NCBI GenBank assembly: GCA_038207745.1
Contig: JBBQZL010000020.1
Location: 1 to 20,878 of the forward strand
DNA: 20,878 bases
From: JBBQZL01 sp038207745
Lineage (GTDB): Bacteria; Actinomycetota; Thermoleophilia; Solirubrobacterales; 70-9
Direction: 5' to 3'
The position numbers were made by a program, and so were the translations under genes. Below are positions 13,742-20,878 of the stretch, one piece after another. Positions within the stretch are counted from its first letter, which is position 1. Every line of letters starts with the position of its first letter. The notes below the pieces were generated by a model, which ran no database searches, had not been told where the DNA came from, and was given only the letters and a program-made list of their open reading frames with translations.

Positions 13742-14521
13742 TTGCCCAGCACCAGAAGCGGCGTCGCGGTACGAGGCATCAATCACCACTACGGCGACCT
13801 CGAGGCAATCCGGGAGCTCAGCCTCGAGATCCATCCCGGAGAGATACTTGGCCTGGTCGGTACATCTGGATGCGGAAAGTCGACGTTGATCGAGCTGATC
13901 GCCGGTCTTCTGGGCGAGCCGAGTGGAGGGACGATCTCGATCGGGAGCGCGGCCAGTCCGGCGGAGCGCCTTGCCCTGTGTGCCTATATGCCTCAGGACG
14001 ACATGCTTTTTCCCTGGTATTCGGCGATCGAGAATGCGACGCTCTCGCTCCGCAATCGGGGGCTCTCGAAGGCCACTGCGCACTCGCAGGCTGCCGGGTT
14101 GTTCGGACAGGTCGGGCTGGGCGGTTTCGAGGACGCCCGGCCTGGTCAGCTTTCCGGCGGGATGCGCCAGCGGGTCGCCTTCCTGCGCACCCTGCTCTCG
14201 GGAAAGCCCGTCCTTCTGCTCGATGAGCCGTTCGCATCGCTTGATGCGATAACCAGGGCCCAGATGCAGGTCTGGCTTGCGGCAACCCTGGATCTGCGAC
14301 CCGCGACCACAGTGCTCGTCACCCACGACGTCGAGGAGGCTCTCTATCTATCTGATCGCGTCGTCGTCCTCTCAGGCCGTCCGGCGCGGGTGATCGCGAC
14401 CCTCGACTCGCCCCGTCCACGCGCCGGCGACAGGGAGGCCACGATCGCTGATCCGGCATTCGTCGAAATGCGAACCGTGACGATGCGGCTGCTGAACGCG
14501 GACATGGCGGCGGTGTCGTGA
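13742..14521 (+). CDS. thiZ: ABC transporter ATP-binding protein, thiamin-precursor uptake
   Basis: The 259-aa ATPase has Walker A GTSGCGKST at residues 40-48, Q-loop glutamine Q85 (MPQDDMLFPW), signature LSGGMRQR at 137-144, Walker B PVLLLDEP at 156-163 and the switch histidine H195 in VTHDVEE. It is of the nitrate/sulfonate/taurine-type group that serves NMT1/THI5-like binding proteins. Translation begins at TTG 13742, directly behind the riboswitch, whose last conserved bases supply the Shine-Dalgarno. The permease gene overlaps its stop (GTGATG), so the block is coupled. The TPP riboswitch and the ThiY-like partner identify the substrate as a thiamin pyrimidine precursor; the symbol rests on that context. 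Confidence 0.88.
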   Translation: MPSTRSGVAVRGINHHYGDLEAIRELSLEIHPGEILGLVGTSGCGKSTLIELIAGLLGEPSGGTISIGSAASPAERLALCAYMPQDDMLFPWYSAIENATLSLRNRGLSKATAHSQAAGLFGQVGLGGFEDARPGQLSGGMRQRVAFLRTLLSGKPVLLLDEPFASLDAITRAQMQVWLAATLDLRPATTVLVTHDVEEALYLSDRVVVLSGRPARVIATLDSPRPRAGDREATIADPAFVEMRTVTMRLLNADMAAVS

Positions 14522-15267
14522 TGCGGTGGCTCATACCCGCTGCCCTGGTCGTAGCGATGATCGGCATATGGCAGATCGTTGCCGGGACCGAAGCGCTTGC
14601 CGACGCGCTCGGCCTGCAACCGACCCTGGTCGCCCCCCCCAGCCAGATCGCCTCGGCACTCTGGACCAACCGGAGCCTGCTTGCCGAGAACGCGTGGGTG
14701 ACGCTTCGCGAGGTCATTCCGGGCTTTGTGGTCGCCGTCGTGATCGGCTTCGTGCTTGCGGTATCCCTCCACCTCTTCGAGAGCCTCCGACGCGCGGTGC
14801 AGCCGCTGCTGATCGCCTCACAGACGATCCCGGTGATCGTTATCGCACCGATCCTCGTTGCATGGTTTGGCTACGGCATCGGCCCCAAGGTCGGGATCAT
14901 CGCGCTGATCTGCTTCTTCCCGGTCGCGGTCAACACGCTCGACGGACTGCGCTCGGTGGACCCCGATGCCGTCGCGATGATGCGGACCCTCGACGCGAGG
15001 CCAACCCAGATCCTGCGGAGGGTCGAGATTCCGACCTCCCTCCCCCACATCTTCACGGGCGCGCGAATCGCGGTTGCAATTGCGGTGATCGGAGCGGTGT
15101 TCGGGGAGTGGGCCGGTTCAGACTCCGGTCTGGGACACATGATCCTTCAGGACAACGCGCAGCTCGCCACTGCGAGGATGTTCGCCGCGGTGGTCGTCCT
15201 CTCCGCGATGGCGATCGTGCTCTACGCGGCAGTGGCAGCCGTCGAGCGGGCTGTGGTCCGATGGTGA
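14518..15267 (+). CDS. thiX: ABC transporter permease, thiamin-precursor uptake
   Basis: The 249-aa inner-membrane permease has about six helices and the BPD_transp_1 coupling region around DPDAVAMMRTLDARPTQILR followed by EIPTSLPHIFTGARIA, the EAA-like loop that docks on the ATPase. GTG 14518 overlaps the ATPase stop by four bases; ATG 14521, one codon later, overlaps by one base and is equally possible. The ThiY-like binding protein gene follows after 49 bases. Together the three genes make a complete importer of the type named ThiXYZ, with permease ThiX. Confidence 0.88.
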   Translation: MMRWLIPAALVVAMIGIWQIVAGTEALADALGLQPTLVAPPSQIASALWTNRSLLAENAWVTLREVIPGFVVAVVIGFVLAVSLHLFESLRRAVQPLLIASQTIPVIVIAPILVAWFGYGIGPKVGIIALICFFPVAVNTLDGLRSVDPDAVAMMRTLDARPTQILRRVEIPTSLPHIFTGARIAVAIAVIGAVFGEWAGSDSGLGHMILQDNAQLATARMFAAVVVLSAMAIVLYAAVAAVERAVVRW

Positions 15268-15316
15268 GGCCATTCCAGATTGTTGTTTCCTGTGACCACG
15301 AGATCAAGAGGTTGAG

Positions 15317-16390
15317 ATGAGAGTTTTCAAGTCGGGTGAACAGAGCCCGCAACACCTGGCCCGTGCCAGACGGGCCACATGGCTCGCGATCTCCGCTCTG
15401 GGCTCGCTTGCGATCGCGTTGGCGGGAATTGGCTGCGGGGAGAAGAGCGAGAGTGTCGACGCCCAGACGAAGACGCTTCGCCTGGCGCTTGATTTCTACC
15501 CGAACCCCGACCATGCGGGGGTCTACCTGGCCGAGCAGAACGGCTATTTCGCGGATGCGGGTCTGAAGGTTGAAATCAGCACCCCGACTGATCCTTCTGC
15601 GCCGATCAAGCAGGTTGCCTCGGGGCAGGCCGACCTGGCGGTCTCATATCAGCCCGAGGTTGCGCTGGCGACCCAGAACGCGGGTCTCGACGTGATCTCG
15701 ATCGGCGCCCTGATCAACCGCCCGCTGACCTCGATGATCTGGCTGAGGCGATCACGGATAGGTGGCATCGCCGACCTGCGTGGCAAGACGATCGCAACCG
15801 CCGGCATTCCCTACCAGGACGCCTACCTGAAGACGATCCTGGCAACGGCGGGAATGACCACGGACGATGTCTCGGTGGTCAACGTCGGGCTCGGCCTTCT
15901 GCCCGCACTCACCGGTGGCCGGGCGGCCGCGATCCTTGGAGGATTCAGCAACATCGAGGGCGTCACCCTCGATCTCAAGGGTGAAAAGCCGGTGGTGACT
16001 CCTGTCGACGATCCGGCGCTCGGAGTCCCGGGCTACGACGAGCTTGTCCTGGTAGCGCGCCCCGGACGGCTCGAGCAGGGCCCCGAGGTCTTCCGGCTCT
16101 TCATGCAGGCCCTGACCCGAGGGACCAAGGTCGCGACTGAGGATCCCGAAGCCGCGACCGAGGCGATCGTTTCCGCCAATCCCGACCTTGACCGGACCGT
16201 CACTGCCGCCCAGGTGCGCGCGACGATCCCCGGCCTCCGGCCCGATGGAACGCACCCATATGGCTACATGGACCCCGCGCGCTGGAAGACATTCACCGAG
16301 TGGATGCGCCAGAACGGGCTGATCTCATCGAGTCCCGACCCGTCAGAGCTGCTGACCAACAAATACCTGGATACGAACTCCCAGGGCTGA
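15317..16390 (+). CDS. thiY: substrate-binding protein, ThiY/NMT1-THI5-like, for pyrimidine precursor
   Basis: The 357-aa product has an N-terminal signal with a hydrophobic core (about residues 22-39) ending at C40 (LAGIGC). This is a somewhat non-standard lipobox, fitting a membrane-anchored binding protein. After a short linker comes LALDFYPNPDHAGVYLAEQ (about 55-73), equivalent to the LDWTPNTNHTG stretch of ThiY and THI5, then GYFADAGLKV, all typical of the NMT1/THI5-like fold. In Bacillus halodurans ThiY binds formylaminopyrimidine, a thiamin breakdown product, so the likely ligand is that or HMP. ATG 15317 has AGAGG at good spacing. No thiD, tenA or thiE is encoded nearby. The converging c-di-GMP gene ends 21 bases away. 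Confidence 0.88.
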   Translation: MRVFKSGEQSPQHLARARRATWLAISALGSLAIALAGIGCGEKSESVDAQTKTLRLALDFYPNPDHAGVYLAEQNGYFADAGLKVEISTPTDPSAPIKQVASGQADLAVSYQPEVALATQNAGLDVISIGALINRPLTSMIWLRRSRIGGIADLRGKTIATAGIPYQDAYLKTILATAGMTTDDVSVVNVGLGLLPALTGGRAAAILGGFSNIEGVTLDLKGEKPVVTPVDDPALGVPGYDELVLVARPGRLEQGPEVFRLFMQALTRGTKVATEDPEAATEAIVSANPDLDRTVTAAQVRATIPGLRPDGTHPYGYMDPARWKTFTEWMRQNGLISSSPDPSELLTNKYLDTNSQG

Positions 16391-16411
16391 GCAGGCTGTC
16401 CGGAGCGGGCC

Positions 16412-18733
16412 TCAGCTGAGGAGATTGCCAACGCTCGACGCCGGCATCGGCCTGGCGATCAGGTAGCCCTGGGCGCGCTCACAGCCGATCTCGCGGAGAA
16501 CCGAGAGCTGGCGCCCCGTCGTCACGCCCTCGGCGACAACCTCGAGTGAGAGGGCGCCCGCCATCATCACGATCGCCCGGACGATCGCAGTCTGCTCCTG
16601 CTCGAAGCCGATTCTCTCGATGAACGACCTGTCGATCTTGAGGCCGTTGAGGGGAAAGCGATTGAGATAGGCGAGCGCCGAGTAGCCGGTCCCGAAGTCG
16701 TCGAGGAAAAGCTGCGTGCCGGTGATCCGGAGACGTTCGAGTGTCTCGGTGATCCCGGCCGACTCGACCAGCAGCACGCTCTCGGTTATCTCCAGGCATA
16801 GGTTCCGGGCCTGCATCCCGGTCTTCCCGAGCACACTCTCGACGGTGGCTGCGAGGTCGTGGTGGGTGACCTGCCGAGCGGCGACGTTGACCGAAACGGA
16901 AAGCGCATCGGCCTCTGAGCGGTCGGTGTTCCATCTCGACGTCTGGGCACAGGCCTGCTCGAGCACCCAGGAACCGATCTGCTCGATCAGTGAACTCTCG
17001 CTCGCGACCGGGATGAAGTCCGACGGTGGGAGCAGCCCGCGCTTTGGATGCTGCCATCGGACGAGTGCTTCAGTGCCGACGATGCTTCCAGTTGTCACCG
17101 AGGCAATCGGCTGGAAGTGGAGCACCAGCTCATCGCGCTCGAGTGCGTGGCGGAGCTCGCGCTGGGTATCCAGCTTTCGGATCGAGCGGGTTCTCAGCTC
17201 CTCACCGAACACCTCAGGTCTAGCCCGGCCGCCCTCCTTTGCGCGGTACATCGCGGTGTCGGCATCGCGGATCAGGGATTCCGCGTTGACCTTCTTCTCG
17301 TCTCCCGGCATGAACATGGCGACACCAACGCTGGCGGTGACGAGGTGGTCTGAGCCATCGATGATCACCGGCTTTTCGAGCGCCTGGATGACCCGCTCGG
17401 CGACAACCAGGGCCTCCTCCTCGTCGACAAGGTCCGCGATCAGAATCGCGAACTCGTCACCTCCGAACCGCGCGATCGTGTCCGGTGGACGCAGGGACTC
17501 CGAAAGTCGCGGCGCGATCAGCCTCAAGACCTCATCGCCGGCGTGATGGCCGAGGCTGTCGTTGATCAGCTTGAAGTGGTCGAGGTCGAGGAACAGGACG
17601 CCAATCTTGCGCCCGGAATGCTCAGCGCGCTCGATCGTCCGCTCCAGGGTCTCCATGAAGAGCTCCCGGTTGGGCAATCCGGTCAGCGCATCGTGCAGCA
17701 GGCGGTGACGAAGCGACTCATCGGCCCTGCGGCGATCGATCGCATTGGCCAGGACATTTGCGGCACCCTGGACAAAATGAGAATCGTGAGGGGCGAATCG
17801 GCCTGCTTCTATCGAGTGGACGTCGATCACGCCGAAGGCGCGATCCTTTCCGTCAATCAGCACTGAGAGGCTGCTCCTCACACCCAGGTCGTCGAAGGCT
17901 GCTGGCAGCTCGACCCGCCGTTTGGTCTCCCAATCGTTGACCAGGACGCTGCCGCCACTGGCGATCGTTGCACCCGGGAGCATGTTCGCGTCCACATTGA
18001 TCGAGTGATCGCCGCTGATCCCGAGGTGCTCGAGGCCGGTCCGGAGTTTGAGGGCCCGGCCATCCTCGACGAGTTCCCAGATGCAACTGAACTCGACACC
18101 TTCAATGCCCGCAACCAGCTCGACCGTAGCCGCCATCAGGTCGTGGGGCTCGATTCCCTCGATCGCTCTCTGCCCGAGGCCGGCCACGGCGGCCTGTTGC
18201 GCCGCTACGGTGCCGAGCTGGTGCTCGGCCTCCTTGCGCTCGGTGATGTCCCAGATGACGCCATGCCAGACCGGTGTCCCGTCCGGATCACGCTCGAGCG
18301 TACCCTCGTCCATGACCCAGACAACGGTTCCGTCGCGGCGGATCATCCGGTAGTCAGCCACAGGTGAAGCCCCCACGCCGATGTAGCGCTCGTCCTCACA
18401 AGAGAAGACCCGCTGCCGATCATCAGGATGAACCCGCTCTGCCCAGAGGGTTGGTGAGCTCATCCACTCCTCCGCGGTGTAGCCGAGAATGGCTTCGACC
18501 TGCGGGCTTACGAAACGCCAGCGCCCATGGGGGCCGAGTTCCGACGTGTAGACGATCACGGGAGCCCGCCCGATCGCCTCGTGATAGCCGGCAACAAACT
18601 CCTGCGGCATCTCCTCGGCGCTCCCGGCCGCTTCGGCGATCTCCTTCGCGACCCCGTTGGGGCGCCGAGGCCGAACCTCAAGGGGCCGGATCACGTCGTC
18701 AACCCGACGTTTCGGGGAGGGCTCTGCAGGCAT
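16412..18733 (-). CDS. PAS-GAF-GGDEF-EAL cyclic-di-GMP signalling protein
   Basis: The 773-aa soluble protein has, in order, a PAS domain (about residues 44-165, ending WDITERKEAEHQL), a GAF domain (178-335), a GGDEF domain and an EAL domain. The diguanylate cyclase motif GGDEF is intact at 424-428, with the inhibitory RxxD (RPPD, 415-418) five residues before it. The EAL domain keeps EALVRW (555-560), SVNVAARQ, LEITES, the DD of LDDFGTG (678-679), KIDRSFI and VVAEGVT, so phosphodiesterase activity is also likely. No membrane helix or signal is present, so sensing is cytosolic. I chose ATG 18733, five bases after TACGCT; the frame is open to 18757. It is a single-gene unit. Confidence 0.93.
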   Translation of the reverse strand: MPAEPSPKRRVDDVIRPLEVRPRRPNGVAKEIAEAAGSAEEMPQEFVAGYHEAIGRAPVIVYTSELGPHGRWRFVSPQVEAILGYTAEEWMSSPTLWAERVHPDDRQRVFSCEDERYIGVGASPVADYRMIRRDGTVVWVMDEGTLERDPDGTPVWHGVIWDITERKEAEHQLGTVAAQQAAVAGLGQRAIEGIEPHDLMAATVELVAGIEGVEFSCIWELVEDGRALKLRTGLEHLGISGDHSINVDANMLPGATIASGGSVLVNDWETKRRVELPAAFDDLGVRSSLSVLIDGKDRAFGVIDVHSIEAGRFAPHDSHFVQGAANVLANAIDRRRADESLRHRLLHDALTGLPNRELFMETLERTIERAEHSGRKIGVLFLDLDHFKLINDSLGHHAGDEVLRLIAPRLSESLRPPDTIARFGGDEFAILIADLVDEEEALVVAERVIQALEKPVIIDGSDHLVTASVGVAMFMPGDEKKVNAESLIRDADTAMYRAKEGGRARPEVFGEELRTRSIRKLDTQRELRHALERDELVLHFQPIASVTTGSIVGTEALVRWQHPKRGLLPPSDFIPVASESSLIEQIGSWVLEQACAQTSRWNTDRSEADALSVSVNVAARQVTHHDLAATVESVLGKTGMQARNLCLEITESVLLVESAGITETLERLRITGTQLFLDDFGTGYSALAYLNRFPLNGLKIDRSFIERIGFEQEQTAIVRAIVMMAGALSLEVVAEGVTTGRQLSVLREIGCERAQGYLIARPMPASSVGNLLS

Positions 18734-18738
18734 CACCA

Positions 18739-18744
18739 AGCGTA
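18739..18744 (-). promoter_or_regulatory. putative -10 element for the GGDEF-EAL gene
   Basis: TACGCT on the minus strand ends five bases before ATG 18733, with no Shine-Dalgarno between. This suits a leaderless message but is the least regular example in the window. Confidence 0.3.
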
Positions 18745-18814
18745 TCGGCCGACGCAACTTCGGCCTTTAGGCTTGGGGGGCCGCTTCCGCAGCCGCCTCC
18801 TGCGGCCTCCAGGC

Positions 18815-19747
18815 TCAGGCGGTCACGGGAAGAGGGGGTCCGTGCAGGTCCCACCGATGCAGGCCGGTAAGCATGTGAAACCCGGCCAGCGCCCGGAAGG
18901 GCCGGTAGGGCTCGAAGAACTCCTCAACCTCATCAACTCTCGCCCGCCTGCCGATCCCCGCGAGGCGGCCGATCAGCTTGATGTATCCGAGGTCTCCGGC
19001 CGGCAGGCTGTCGAGGTCACCTCGTCCGGCCAGCCCCAGCAGCTGGACCGTCCACGGGCCGATCTCGGGAATCGAGAGCAGTCGTTGGTCGGACCCGGCC
19101 TCGGTGAGATCGCAGCGGCCAAGGGTCACCTGTCTGGCAACCGCGCGCATCGCAATCGCCCGGCGCGCCGAGAGCCCGGCCGACTCGAGCTCGGCGGGCG
19201 AGCGAGCGGCGATCAGCCCGGCTCCCGGCACATCTCTGAGCATTACCCCCGAGGGCAGCGTGATCTTCGGACCCCAGCGTCGAACGATGCGGCGCTGGAT
19301 CTCAAATGCCCGCGAAGCCTCGATCAGCTGCTCGGTCACGGCCCATGCAAATGCCTCCCACGCCCACGGACGGCGCATCGGGCGCCGATCCGGGCGACGA
19401 CGGATCAGCGGCCCGAGAAGCCTGTCCCGCCGGAACATCCTGATGAACTCCGATAGGTCGTCGTCAACACCGAGCGTGAAGCGCATCCGATCGATTGCGA
19501 TCTCGAGCTGTTCCCGGATTGCCGGGTCGCGGGATGCGGCAGACGCCCTGGCCCCAAATCCGCCGCCCGCGATCAGATCCACTCCATCGGCCCGGATCAT
19601 GACCACGCGTGGTCTCGGATTCCAGGCACGAACCAGAACCGCTGCCCCATCCACCGTGAGCAGCCTCGAGACGACGCCTCCCTGAACCTTCATGGCTCCG
19701 TCGACCCCGCCCCGGCTGGGCATGCGAAACGGGGAACGCGGACTCAC
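18815..19747 (-). CDS. AlkA-like HhH-GPD DNA glycosylase
   Basis: The 310-aa product has an N-terminal beta-rich domain and a C-terminal helix-hairpin-helix glycosylase domain. The hairpin is IPEIGPWTVQLLGLAGRGDL (about residues 226-245), and the catalytic aspartate is D252 in LPAGDLGY. This is the AlkA/3-methyladenine glycosylase II branch, which removes alkylated bases to begin base excision repair. GTG 19747 gives the N-terminus I expect (SPRSPFRMPSRGGVDG) and has GAGG five bases upstream. GTG 19801 would add 18 residues and would overlap the previous stop by four bases (GTGA), but those codons are less GC-biased. It probably forms one transcript with the small membrane protein gene upstream. 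Confidence 0.88.
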   Translation of the reverse strand: MSPRSPFRMPSRGGVDGAMKVQGGVVSRLLTVDGAAVLVRAWNPRPRVVMIRADGVDLIAGGGFGARASAASRDPAIREQLEIAIDRMRFTLGVDDDLSEFIRMFRRDRLLGPLIRRRPDRRPMRRPWAWEAFAWAVTEQLIEASRAFEIQRRIVRRWGPKITLPSGVMLRDVPGAGLIAARSPAELESAGLSARRAIAMRAVARQVTLGRCDLTEAGSDQRLLSIPEIGPWTVQLLGLAGRGDLDSLPAGDLGYIKLIGRLAGIGRRARVDEVEEFFEPYRPFRALAGFHMLTGLHRWDLHGPPLPVTA

Positions 19748-19797
19748 CTCAACCTCGAGACCCTCCTGGGAGGGTCGCTGACGTGACGGGTACCTGC

Positions 19798-20118
19798 TCA
19801 CCTACCGAGCAGATGGACGTCGACCAGAAACGAGCGACTGGCGAGCACGTTTGCGGCGGGTCCGTCCTGACGGCGAATCGTTCGCTTCGGAGTGCGCTTC
19901 TTCGAACCGACCGAGCCAACCGCGCGGACCGCAGCAACGGTTACCGCACCGGCAAGTGCACCTCCTGCGACCGCCAGTGCCGCGCTTCGAACATCCTCGC
20001 GAAGCACAACCGACGTGGCTCCGACGTATCGCTGCGGAAGCGTGCGGACCTCGGAGGCTGCGCCCGGATCGGCGTCCTCCTCCGAAATAACCTCTCCCTC
20101 GACTTCGAAATCGCTCAC
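19798..20118 (-). CDS. small protein with one central membrane helix
   Basis: The 106-aa product has an acidic N-terminal part (residues 1-25), a polar stretch, one Ala/Gly/Val helix at about 45-67, a strongly basic patch (KKRTPKRTIRR, 73-83) and a hydrophobic tail (FLVDVHLLGR). I do not recognise it. GTG 20118 is chosen because TAGAGT ends eight bases before it, matching the leaderless pattern; the frame is open to 20181 without support. Charge distribution suggests a single-pass protein with its basic side in the cytoplasm. Its stop lies 50 bases before my preferred glycosylase start, or overlaps the alternative one. Confidence 0.65.
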   Translation of the reverse strand: MSDFEVEGEVISEEDADPGAASEVRTLPQRYVGATSVVLREDVRSAALAVAGGALAGAVTVAAVRAVGSVGSKKRTPKRTIRRQDGPAANVLASRSFLVDVHLLGR

Positions 20119-20126
20119 GAGTGCTG

Positions 20127-20132
20127 ACTCTA
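20127..20132 (-). promoter_or_regulatory. putative -10 element for the 106-aa gene (leaderless)
   Basis: TAGAGT on the minus strand ends eight bases before GTG 20118. The expected -35 region (about 20150-20155) has no consensus and falls inside the inverted repeat at 20140-20164. Confidence 0.5.
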
Positions 20133-20139
20133 GCGATGA

Positions 20140-20164
20140 GAAAGGCGTCGGCCTGACGCCTTTC
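20140..20164 (-). terminator. perfect 10-bp hairpin after the acetyltransferase-like gene
   Basis: GAAAGGCGTC and GACGCCTTTC form a perfect 10-bp stem around a 5-base loop, 46 bases after the stop of the acetyltransferase-like gene. It lacks a strong T-run (TTTC only). It is placed to end that transcript, but also covers the -35 zone of the next promoter, so it could be an operator instead. Confidence 0.55.
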
Positions 20165-20209
20165 CGGCTGAATTCACGCAAAGAGCGGGATCACCACCAC
20201 GCCGTCGGT

Positions 20210-20878
20210 CTAGGAAGTCTGCAGATTCTTCTCGTAGATCCGGTACTTCTTGATGACCTTGCCACCCATGCCCTCCATGGCGCGATTCATCGGCTCATTG
20301 ACCTCGAGGATCCAACCGGTCTCACCGCCCGTGACGCCGTCGGGACGCGTGGTCTCGAGGTGGCGAACGTAGAGCGCCGCGGCGACCCCGGTGTGCTGAT
20401 ACTCATGCTTGACGCCAAGTGCGAACACGCGGACCAGGTCGATCTTGCGCTTCCCGGTAAGGATCTTGAACCAGCCGAATGGGAATAGTCTGCCGTTCAC
20501 CCGGGCGAGGACCTGGTTGATGTCGGGAAGCGTCAGCGCGGCGCCGACCACGGTGCCGTCGGGGAGCTCGGCGATCATCGCCCAGTCCTCGTCGATCACC
20601 TGCTTGAGCATCTTGGCCTGAAACTTGATCTCCGCAGGTGTGATCGGCACAAAGCCCCAGTTGTCGCCCCATGCGTCGTTGTAGACGTCCATGAAGCGCC
20701 CGACCTCGGCCTCCATATTCTTCTTTCGCATCTTGCGAATCGTGATGCCGTGCTCGGTGCGGGACTTCTCGGCAGCCTCGTGGATGAACTCATGAAACTG
20801 GAAGCCGTCCTTGAGCTTTCCCATCTCCAGAAACCACATCAGGAGGTCCATCGCCTTTGTATAGCCCTGGGCCTCGAT
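20210..20878 (-). CDS. GNAT-like N-acetyltransferase, C-terminal part (cut by right edge)
   Basis: The visible 222 codons are open to the window edge, so the N-terminus is missing. The end of the sequence resembles the roughly 380-aa YghO-like proteins with a GNAT fold. ITIRKMRKKNMEAEVGRFMDVYNDAW opens the domain, WGFVPITPAEIKF follows, then DGTVVGAALTLPDINQVL as the central strands and RVFALGVKHEYQHTGVAAALY as the acetyl-CoA binding motif-A region. It ends with ILEVNEPMNRAMEGMGGK. The fold call is fairly secure; the acceptor substrate is unknown. A perfect hairpin follows 46 bases after the stop. An internal ATG at 20851 exists but the frame continues past it. Confidence 0.75.
   Translation of the reverse strand: MEAQGYTKAMDLLMWFLEMGKLKDGFQFHEFIHEAAEKSRTEHGITIRKMRKKNMEAEVGRFMDVYNDAWGDNWGFVPITPAEIKFQAKMLKQVIDEDWAMIAELPDGTVVGAALTLPDINQVLARVNGRLFPFGWFKILTGKRKIDLVRVFALGVKHEYQHTGVAAALYVRHLETTRPDGVTGGETGWILEVNEPMNRAMEGMGGKVIKKYRIYEKNLQTS

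Noticed and set aside
16410..16421. CCTCAGCTGAGG palindrome between the thiY and GGDEF-EAL genes as a terminator
   Set aside because: It has no loop and lies over the stop codon of the GGDEF-EAL gene; a 12-base palindrome alone is weak evidence.

Overview
The window is high-GC and gene-dense, with many GTG and TTG starts and several promoters whose -10 element lies about 7 bases before the start codon (leaderless style). With the gene content (an ArsA-like ATPase carrying an HSP20-like tail, a DUF2203 protein, a CoxD/CoxE pair, a ThiY-type binding protein behind a TPP riboswitch), this suggests an actinobacterium, perhaps a Thermoleophilia/Solirubrobacterales-like lineage. The lineage is inference from style; no marker gene is present. 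I see no tRNA, rRNA, insertion sequence, phage gene or CRISPR array, and no gene-free stretch above 300 bases.

Layout. 1-180: probable 5' end of a membrane protein gene leaving the left edge (minus). 198-659: bcp-type peroxiredoxin (plus). 701-2316: PhoU-like DUF47 protein and PiT phosphate permease, coupled by a one-base overlap (minus). 2405-2701: unrecognised 98-aa protein. 2768-4933: two calcium/cation exchangers in one unit (minus). 4989-6068: secreted lipoprotein (minus), divergent from 6179-8748 (plus): ArsA-like ATPase, an overlapping C-x3-CPVC protein, a DUF2203 protein with its own promoter, and a four-helix membrane protein. 8690-9451: PPK2 kinase (minus), with a small two-helix membrane protein upstream of it. 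9723-12009 (plus): MoxR/CoxD AAA ATPase and CoxE-like VWA protein. 12020-13483 (minus): a TSUP (TauE/SafE) permease followed by a cysteine-free Rrf2 regulator. 13620-16390 (plus): promoter, TPP riboswitch and thiZ-thiX-thiY-like ABC transporter. 16412-18733 (minus): PAS-GAF-GGDEF-EAL protein. 18815-20118 (minus): AlkA-like DNA glycosylase and a small membrane-anchored protein. 20210-20878 (minus): acetyltransferase-like gene cut by the right edge.

How they may work together. The left half is rich in ion and phosphate handling: PiT with its PhoU-like partner, two Ca2+/cation exchangers and a polyphosphate kinase 2. The thi block looks like riboswitch-controlled uptake of a thiamin pyrimidine precursor. 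Permease and Rrf2 regulator share an operator-like half-site and may form a small sulfur-responsive unit. The least understood modules are the ArsA-HSP20 ATPase with its C-x3-CPVC partner, and the CoxD/CoxE pair without CO dehydrogenase genes nearby.
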